Assembly: GCA_963576475.1 (NCBI GenBank)
Contig: OY754979.1
Span: forward strand, 27,292,034-27,356,033
Length of the DNA: 64,000 nt
Reading direction: 5' to 3'
From: Molanna angustata
Lineage: Eukaryota; Arthropoda; Insecta; Trichoptera; Molannidae
A program made the translations under genes and the position numbers. Shown here piece by piece: positions 56,900 to 64,000 of the stretch. The notes beneath the pieces were generated by a model. It was not told where the DNA came from. It did no database searches and was given only the letters and a program-made list of their open reading frames with translations. Every line of letters starts with the position of its first letter. Position 1 is the first letter of the stretch.

Positions 56900-57231
56900 T
56901 TTAAATTCACTCTTCCCAACACGAAAAACCAAAACCACAAAGAAAAATTTAGACAATTTTAAAATGAAACCACGTAACTAAACTGGCTGATACAACTGAA
57001 GCACTTGTCACAATTCAACTAGTACGACGGAATGTAACGCGAGCGAAATAAATGTTAAAAACTCAAAGGAATGAACAATGATTTTTATTAATATTTAAGC
57101 GCGGCACAAAATTTAAACAAGTTTCTTTTTATGATGATTGGAATGAACTAAAATAAATATGTATAATTCAAATCAATAGTATGAGTTTTTTTTTCAAAAG
57201 TTCAAGTACTTATTTTACAGCGATTTATGTA
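56900..57231 (-). promoter_or_regulatory. ODC 5' flank, 332 bp to the upstream gene
   Basis: The space between the ODC ATG and the stop of the same-strand gene upstream must hold the ODC 5' UTR and core promoter, unless a 5' exon lies further out. A TCAGT motif of the arthropod initiator type is at 56999-56995 (minus). No TATA box was seen at the matching distance. The call rests on spacing and one short motif. Confidence 0.35.
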
Positions 57232-59832
57232 TCAAATAATGTTTAATATATCAATAAGTGTGGAATCCTGTGCAGCAGTTAGGCGGGCCTCTAACGACAC
57301 TTGTTCAGGGAAGTAAACTGAAAATAAAACAAAATCATCTAATCAGCTATTCCATTAAAATTTGTTATAACTAATTAATGCATCCTATTGATAGATTACA
57401 GATGGTATTATTTAATGCAGCGGCTAGACTTATTAACAAATAGAGAATTATGGATGTTGCTAAATATTCATAAAAACTTTTTACTAAAGGCTTGTTGACG
57501 TTCCTCAACTTCTTGGTCTACAAAACATACTCTATGGGAAATATCTTCAAAATATGCATAGCAGAGGCATCTATGGACAATATTATAAAACATTTTATAA
57601 AGACAATGCAGTTTTTGCAGTTATCAACATAGAAGTAATATTTTTAAAATATCAAGTGACGTTATCATCCATTATCAACCTGATGATGCTCGTCATTGAG
57701 CGATACCGGATATGGAAAAGACATGAAAAGATTCCCGTGTGTGTCGTCTCGTAACTGTGTTGCGGTGAAATATGATTAATTAAATCTCTATGAAAATGGC
57801 ACTATATTTCAATAGGGCCTGTTAATGGGCCACCCACATGATGTAGGTACTTATGTGATATGATGTACTCACGAGGCAGCCGCGCCGCAGGGTGGCAATG
57901 ACGGGCGGGGGCGGGTCCGGGAGTGGCGGGGCTCAGCAGAGCCAAGGTGGGTCCACGTTCAGCGATCGCCTCCAGCACCCACCGCGTAGTGGGGCCCGCA
58001 GACCAAGCGAGCCAAGCTCACCCGATAAGCCTCCCTGTTAGACAAACAAACAACACATAACACATAAGTTAATAAATAAATAAACATACAAAACACAGGG
58101 ATTATTAATTTAAAATCAATATCTATCTAGGTATATTCTTGTATGTAGATTGACTAGAATTATACTATACCATAACGCCATTTTCTTATATGGGGTAGGC
58201 AGAGAGAACTGAACGCAAAACTCCTCTCTCTTGAAAGACATTTCTCGCTTCATTCACGTCCATGCATCGTCTCATACATGCTCATCTGCTATTCTTATTT
58301 CTAACTATAATTATGAATGTAGGTATAATTCATAATTATAAATGAATAAATATACATTAATTACAAACTCTTTACTCCAATCGTCATTGTAGTGCATGTG
58401 CATTTTTTTTTTCATTTGTTGTTTTTCCTTATTGTCCCCATCATCCTTTTCCCCACCACCCAAGCAAAACTTTTTCAACATACATTTTATTTAAATTGTG
58501 TACTCAACCACGGTAATACTTTGTAAACTTTGCTTGTTCATATTTTGTAATTTGCGTATTAGAATATAGAATGGCCCGATGATATAAAGAGGGATCCTGG
58601 TGTCTGGATGCAGAAGGCCCAGGACAAAGAAGTCTGGAAAGATGTGAGGGAGGCCTATGTCCAGCAGCGGACAGAGACGGCTGCGAGGTATCAGAATATT
58701 ATATTGTAATTAAGTTTTATTTTTATTTTAAGTAGTTGTGGATAATTTACGTAGTAGAATTCCATTTTAAATTATATTAAAATAAAACCCAACCCTCATT
58801 ATATTAAAATAAAACTCATTATATTAAAATCCAACCCTCCCTCCTTCCTCTCTAAAACTCAACCCTCTAAAACCCAACCCTCATTATATTAAAATAAACC
58901 TCATTATATTAAAATAAAACTCAACCCTCTACCTATATAACCCGACAGAAACTCCACGCCGTCATAGTCTTGAAGATGCCCTAGCAAGGCGAAATAGCTA
59001 TCGACGAACTTATAAATACACGTAGAATCTAAAACAAATTGTTTTATTTTAATATAATTTTATTTTTATAATAATAATTCATTTTGCTTCCTGTGTAAGT
59101 GGAGACTTTATGGCGAGAAGCAAGAATTGCATGTGAAATCATTTTAAATAAATTTCTCCTCTGCTGGGAATCAAACCCAGGAAATCAAATGACTTGCCCC
59201 TTTTTTTATTTAGAAACTTAAAATCATTTGTTTCCATTACAATTCATTAAAGATTCACTGAAATAAAATCAAACTTCTAAAGTTTGATGAGAAAAGTTAA
59301 GACATTTATAGATAGAGTTATAGAAGTACCAAAGCATATTCTAGAAAGGGAGAATTTGGGATAAGAAACAGGGGGAATCAATGGGAAGGATTTTCATTTA
59401 TAAGTTAATTTTAAAAATGGAAAATGAGAACACAATCAAATACTGTGTCTGAGTCAGATATCTAACAGAAATACTTAAACAAATCCTGTTACGTTTTGTG
59501 CCGAAATCATTCATCAAAATGACACTTATTGACGAAAATTTTTCGTATTGCGTATCATGAATTAGAGGTACCTAGATTGTAAGCGCGTTCCATATTCGAA
59601 AATTATTTGAATTTGGAACGAAATTCCCGGCAGTAAAATCAACCATAAAAAATGAAAAATCCAAAATATGCATAAATGACACTATCGAAGGCATAATATA
59701 ATTATATCCTATATCAGTTCGACCTGTGATTGATCTCGGCGGTGTCCTCTGGTGGTGGGCAGACCGCGATCTGCCGGGCATAATACTGTCCTCCCGCCTG
59801 ACACTCCTGTTGCGGAAGAGACGGAAGTATAG
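57232..59832 (-). CDS. 3' end of an unidentified gene upstream of ODC, with an apparent one-base frameshift
   Basis: Three exons are supported on the minus strand: 59832-59724 (acceptor CACATGCAG, donor GTCGAA), 58034-57873 (acceptor TCTAACAG, donor GTGAGT) and 57317-57232 (acceptor TTTTCAG, stop TGA). The first reads 'GGQYYARQIAVCPPPEDTAE' and splices in phase into 'EAYRVSLARLVCGP'. The last reads 'YFPEQVSLEARLTAAQDSTL' and ends 'IDILNII'. The middle exon enters in one frame and must leave in another; the shift falls at GGGCCCC, after VCGP. With one base fewer there, the frame is open to the end ('RWVLEAIAERGPTLALLSP' follows). I do not recognise the family. The exons are GC-rich, unlike the AT-rich introns. 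Upstream exons were not found. Confidence 0.5.
58165..58315 (-). mobile_element. Non-LTR retrotransposon 3' fragment (partner of 30530-30810)
   Basis: Minus frame 'CMRRCMDVNEARNVFQERGV', then 'LRSVLSAYPI', matching the end of the 30530 copy. It lies in the intron between the first and second supported exons of the unidentified gene. Confidence 0.6.
58560..58700 (+). mobile_element. RTE-type retrotransposon 3' fragment
   Basis: The plus frame reads 'DIKRDPGVWMQKAQDKEVWK', then 'DVREAYVQQRTETAA', the C-terminal end of RTE-like ORF2 proteins (compare 26568-26792). Confidence 0.65.
58785..58930. repeat. Short irregular tandem repeat
   Basis: The words 'cattatattaaaataaaac' and 'ccaaccctc' alternate four or five times with irregular spacing. 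Low complexity with no other content. Confidence 0.6.
59145..59185 (-). repeat. SINE S1 fragment
   Basis: A stub with 'aaatttctcctctgctggga' followed by a B-box remnant, matching the 37636-37845 copy. Only about 40 bp remains. Confidence 0.5.
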
Positions 59833-62780
59833 CTGCATGTGTAAAGACAACAAATGTCTAATGCCAAATCGGCTCTGGGGCGACTCAAAACTACTAATTA
59901 ACTATGCGCTGATATAATAATGACGTTATATCTTCTTGGCGGCGCGAGTAGCGAATCACAAAGACGTAACGTTGACGGTGTCTAGACGCGAACTAAATGG
60001 GGAAAACTGAGGGACGTCGCACTAGACCGAACAACGATTTTCCGAGACATACCTACTTTGTATATTATGTTCTGTGTATATTCGGTTAGAGAGGAGGGTG
60101 GGGGTAAAGATTACATGAGGCAGTGACAGACGGTCGGAAAATTCGGTTAAATATCAAATCAAACGCTGAATAATTCCGGGCGTGCGGTAGGTTCCGTATA
60201 AAAACGTACATGTGTATGTATTGAGAAAGGGTAAATCTATTCATACTTGAAATGAAATGAAAATGAATGAAATGAAATTATTTATTTCCATTTTTTACAC
60301 ATATATATACAATAACAAAAAAATAACTATATTTTAAAAATACTCATTATAAACATAGTATGTACAATTGTCCCTATTTGGAAATTTACTGCCTCACTAG
60401 ACAAGTCTGTTCTGAGGCAGTACTGTTTCAATTTGCCCTTTGGTTACATGTTTTTGAATGCAAAATAATTAACAGAGATAATTAAACATAAACAGGAAAG
60501 AAAAAGAAAAGAAATATAATCAGAAAATTGACCGTGAACTCTCATTTATTATATAAGTACTTAAAATAAATATACCTAATATAATAATGATTTTTTTGCT
60601 ACAACAGTAAAATTGGTCGAAACGAAACGCATAATAACATTATATTGTATTATATTGTAATTTGGACAAGCTTTCATAATACAACACACATAAATTTAAG
60701 AGGAAAAAATGTCCGGTTAATTACGTAGGTACAAAAATACGTTTGTAAAAGCAATAAGCAAAAAAACAAAAAGCGAAAGTTGTCCACTCTAAAAACAAAC
60801 CCTATGTAAGTATAGTTATCGTAAAACAACTTTAACCCGTCACGTGGGTGCGCAGATCACAAATGTGTGTCTTTTGATTGGCATATTATGTGCAACTTCT
60901 ACGACGAAAAGGCTCAAGAAATTTGGTGTTATTTATATCGTATCAGTTGCCAAATACACTTTTTAGTTGACATATTTAGATTAATTCAATATTAATAAAT
61001 AAAATATTAATAAATAATAAAATAAATAAAAAATATAAGTGGTATAGGGTTCAAAAAATTTAGGGAACCAATGGCCTGCCTACCACATCGATACTACTCT
61101 GTTGGAAGATTCGTGCGAAACTCAACTAATTGTTTGATATGAAGGTAATTAACATTCTTAGATGAGTAAGGGCGCACGTTATGGGTCGAGACCGGTTTAT
61201 AATATTGTCATAGTAATAATTAATAGTTCACGTGAGTATACCGGTTATGTATTGACATAATACAATATTAGCCATTATAATAATTAGTATCTTGCGTGGA
61301 ACGACGCTGTAAAAACCTACGGAAAAATTAGGCATGTTAATGACATAAAAATGTGATCATAACGTACCTACGAGAGTTAAAAAGTAATTTAGTCATTTCA
61401 CTTATTTTTTTCTAAAAAATGCTGCTCACCTAGGTATACATAAATTGAAAAAAAAAACTAGGTATACATCTGCTCGCAAAATCACACGGGGAGGTTCGCA
61501 TGGTATTGGAGAGCAATCTTGCCTACTGACTCAAGTCCCTTATTTCAATTAAACAAAAGCAATCATTTATACTCTATAATCGAGTTGACTCAAAATATAG
61601 TGATTTAGGGCAAAATTCACATGCCAAAACAGTAAAAATACAATTTATAACTAAAGCATTCTCTATCCAGTTTATGTGAAATTTTATTTGTCAATTAACT
61701 ACAAAGGCCACGTGAAAATATGACGTAGTACATCACGTTGGCACAAATCGGATTAATTATTGAAAGCTGATTCAGTAAAAGCCCACCTAGTAAATATTGC
61801 GTGGACATAAATATCTAGATAAAATGGCAACATGAATCAATCAATTCACATTATATAGATTCAATACAATATTTATCATAGATTTTGAGAAAAAAAACAT
61901 TGTTTATATAATAATATATAATCTAGATATTTTCATTGGTAGTTTCAATTTCAATTTTTCAAGCGAAATTCTTTTTAATATTTTTTTCTCGTGAGAATCT
62001 TTAATGCTAACATTAGTTTAAACGAATTATATAAAAAAATACATTGTTTCGTAGAATAAGAAAAAAATGTCACCCGTCTCTGAAATAATCACCGAGCAAA
62101 ATGGAGACAAAATAATCAGCGAGCATATTTTTTTATGACACGATACAGTTTCCTGAGCTGAAAACTAGGTATTGCGCTGGTGTCCCCTACGAAGCCATGA
62201 TAAAACGAGTGGGTTGTGGCCAACGCTAAACTCCTCACTAACAAGTCATTCTATAAAGTATTCAAATTTTGTATGGAAAATTTCCAACATTTTCAATGAA
62301 ATGAGTTTGTTAAATTATTTTTTATTTAAATATTTTATTATGAAAACTTGATAACTCTTCAATGCCATTTTATGATAGTGGTGTGTCTTTTTACGAATTT
62401 GAAAATGAAAATTTCAAATTTTAAGTTTCCTGAGCTTGGGGTCACTTTGAAATATTTGACAGTTAAAAAAATTGAGAAGCACTATTCATAAATCGTTCAA
62501 AATCTAATGAGATCTAATCGAGTATTAGATTATACATATTTGCAAAATTTGAATAGAATCCAATGAGTACTTTAGTCTATAATCGATAAAGTAAAATGAA
62601 CACGCTGTACATAGCACACTGCACACACACACACAGATACATTGTGATGAAACTTTCATAATAGGTACAATCTCAGCATGATACTAGTTGATAATCTGCA
62701 AAAAAAAATACCCTTAAAAATTGCGAAATCATAACTCCCCACTATATCCCCTTGGGTTAGTGAGGAGTAACTGTGATTAT
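59833..62780. other. Intergenic or intron sequence, no supported gene
   Basis: Mostly AT-rich. A GC-richer patch near 59935-60020 could be a 5' exon or promoter of the unidentified minus-strand gene, but no splice-consistent frame was found. A (AATGAA)-like run lies near 60250-60285 and a CA run near 62620. Nothing else is supported. Confidence 0.4.
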
Positions 62781-63076
62781 CTGTGAGGCACCGGCTTAGA
62801 ATAGTGCTTCCACACTTTTCTATTATTGTTTTCGAGTGTCCCGTAAGAGCCGGGTAATCGAAAATACAACAGGCAACAATAATATCTCACATTGTTCAGC
62901 AATGAGGTTCACCACCCATTCTGAAAATAGTGCCTTTTTAGGTGAGACGAGACTGGTGTGTAGGTATGTATGCACAGATATGTTGTGCTCCCTTTTATAA
63001 GGCAATGCACACCCGCACACCTTTCGCTGGTTACCCCACATTGTGGGATATGCCGTGATGGTATGAATGAATGAAT
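62781..63076 (+). repeat. Dispersed repeat R1, left arm of an inverted pair
   Basis: A near-complete R1 copy running from 'ctgtgaggcaccggcttaga' to 'gatggtatgaatgaatga'. Its reverse complement is at 63457-63750. A minus frame across it looks like a shadow. The end has (ATGA)n, similar to RTE-type tails. Confidence 0.8.
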
Positions 63077-63456
63077 AATATTATGTTTGGTTCTCTCCCT
63101 CACATGGGGACATGGTGTGATGGTACCTATGTATAATATAGTATGTGTAACTGACCCTGATTAAAACAAAATCAAATTGACACATAATTAATTTCGATAA
63201 ATGAAATAATTACACACATGTCTGTCTTATCACGTTGACCAATAATTGACCTCGACACCAAGATGATAACAACTCAATATTCACGTACCTATGTATCTCT
63301 CAACTAAATGGTAAATAATTATATTTATGTTCTAAAACAACCAAAAGAATTAACATCGTAAATTTGCATTGCGTAAATATTTTGATGTTTCATAATACTT
63401 CACATAGCCAAAATATAGATTTGATATAAAAAAATATTTGAAATAAACTCATTAAT

Positions 63457-63750
63457 TCATTCATTCATACCACCACGGCATATCCCACAATGTGGGGTAA
63501 CCAGCGATAGGTGTGCGAATGTGCATTGCCTTATAAAAGGGAGAACAACACATCTATGTATACCCACACACCAGTCTCGTTTCGCCAAAAAAGGCACTAC
63601 ATTCAGAATGGGTGGTGAACCTCATTGCTGAACTATGTGAGATGTTGTTATTGTTGCCTGTTGTATTTTCGATTACCCGGCTCTTACGGGTCACCCGAAA
63701 ACAATGATTTAAAAGAATGGAAGCACTATTCTAAGCCGGTGCCTCACAGC
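63457..63750 (-). repeat. Dispersed repeat R1, right arm of an inverted pair
   Basis: Reverse-complement copy of 62781-63076 separated by 380 bp. It starts 'tcattcattcataccaccac' and ends 'ggtgcctcacagc'. After it, 63751-64000 is AT-rich with nothing recognised. Confidence 0.8.
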
Positions 63751-64000
63751 TATACATACTATATAATAAACTACTTTTTAAATTAGGATCAGAAGATGGT
63801 GTTTTTGATACACAATTTTAATTTTACATTTCTTGTTTTATATTTTTTTAATTATTGAAATATACATAGACTTAAGAATAACATACAATTAATGTTAGAT
63901 ACATAGACTTTAATTAATTTAAGCTAAAAGCTTTTAATTAATTTAAGCTAGAAGTTTGTGTTTATGATAGCATCAGCTCTTTACTTCATCGGCCTTTATT

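Noticed and set aside
1..64000. CRISPR arrays, operons, ribosome binding sites, phage or plasmid functions.
   Set aside because: The window is spliced insect-like nuclear DNA and nothing of this kind was seen.

Overview
The window is animal nuclear DNA. It is AT-rich, its genes are split by introns with GT-AG borders, and they are surrounded by transposon debris. The proteins and the mix of mobile elements (RTE, Jockey/CR1-like, hAT, PIF/Harbinger, piggyBac-like, tRNA-derived SINEs) point to an insect. A moth or a related order is plausible, but the sequence does not settle it. There is no CRISPR array, operon, rRNA or functional tRNA gene.

Three complete host genes were assembled exon by exon with consistent splice phases. 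(1) ORC6, origin recognition complex subunit 6, lies on the minus strand at 1921-11911: 6 exons, 282 aa. (2) CSE1L/exportin-2, which recycles importin-alpha from the nucleus, lies on the plus strand at 19229-41696: 19 exons, 973 aa. (3) Ornithine decarboxylase lies on the minus strand at 50653-56899: 5 exons, 440 aa, with all catalytic residues present. Three further gene pieces are partial and unnamed: a 3' end upstream of ODC on the minus strand (57232-59832, with an apparent one-base frameshift), a two-exon 3' end on the plus strand (46623-47384), and a possible minus-strand exon at 525-650.

ORC6 and CSE1L are head to head. The 7.3 kb between their start codons is mostly a non-LTR retrotransposon (about 13318-18007). 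Its 959-codon endonuclease/reverse transcriptase ORF is intact. Its ORF1 is broken by one base in a run of eight A. Its 3' UTR carries a 200-bp tandem duplication.

The introns hold the accessory material. ORC6 intron 2 has a 647-bp hAT element with a perfect 8-bp target duplication, sitting inside an older Jockey/CR1-like fragment. CSE1L introns hold a 38-bp minisatellite of about 33 copies, two 867-bp elements with separate 3-bp target duplications, a Harbinger derivative that keeps a scrap of transposase, a fold-back MITE inside an RTE fragment, a 61-bp-arm hairpin and several SINEs. ODC intron 4 holds a TTAA-flanked piggyBac-like element that stops 22 bp before the last coding exon. The far right end has a 295-bp inverted repeat pair. 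The host genes have unrelated housekeeping roles (replication licensing, nuclear transport, polyamine synthesis), and nothing suggests they act as one system. I found no convincing undescribed biological system here; the strongest observations are structural facts about the mobile elements.
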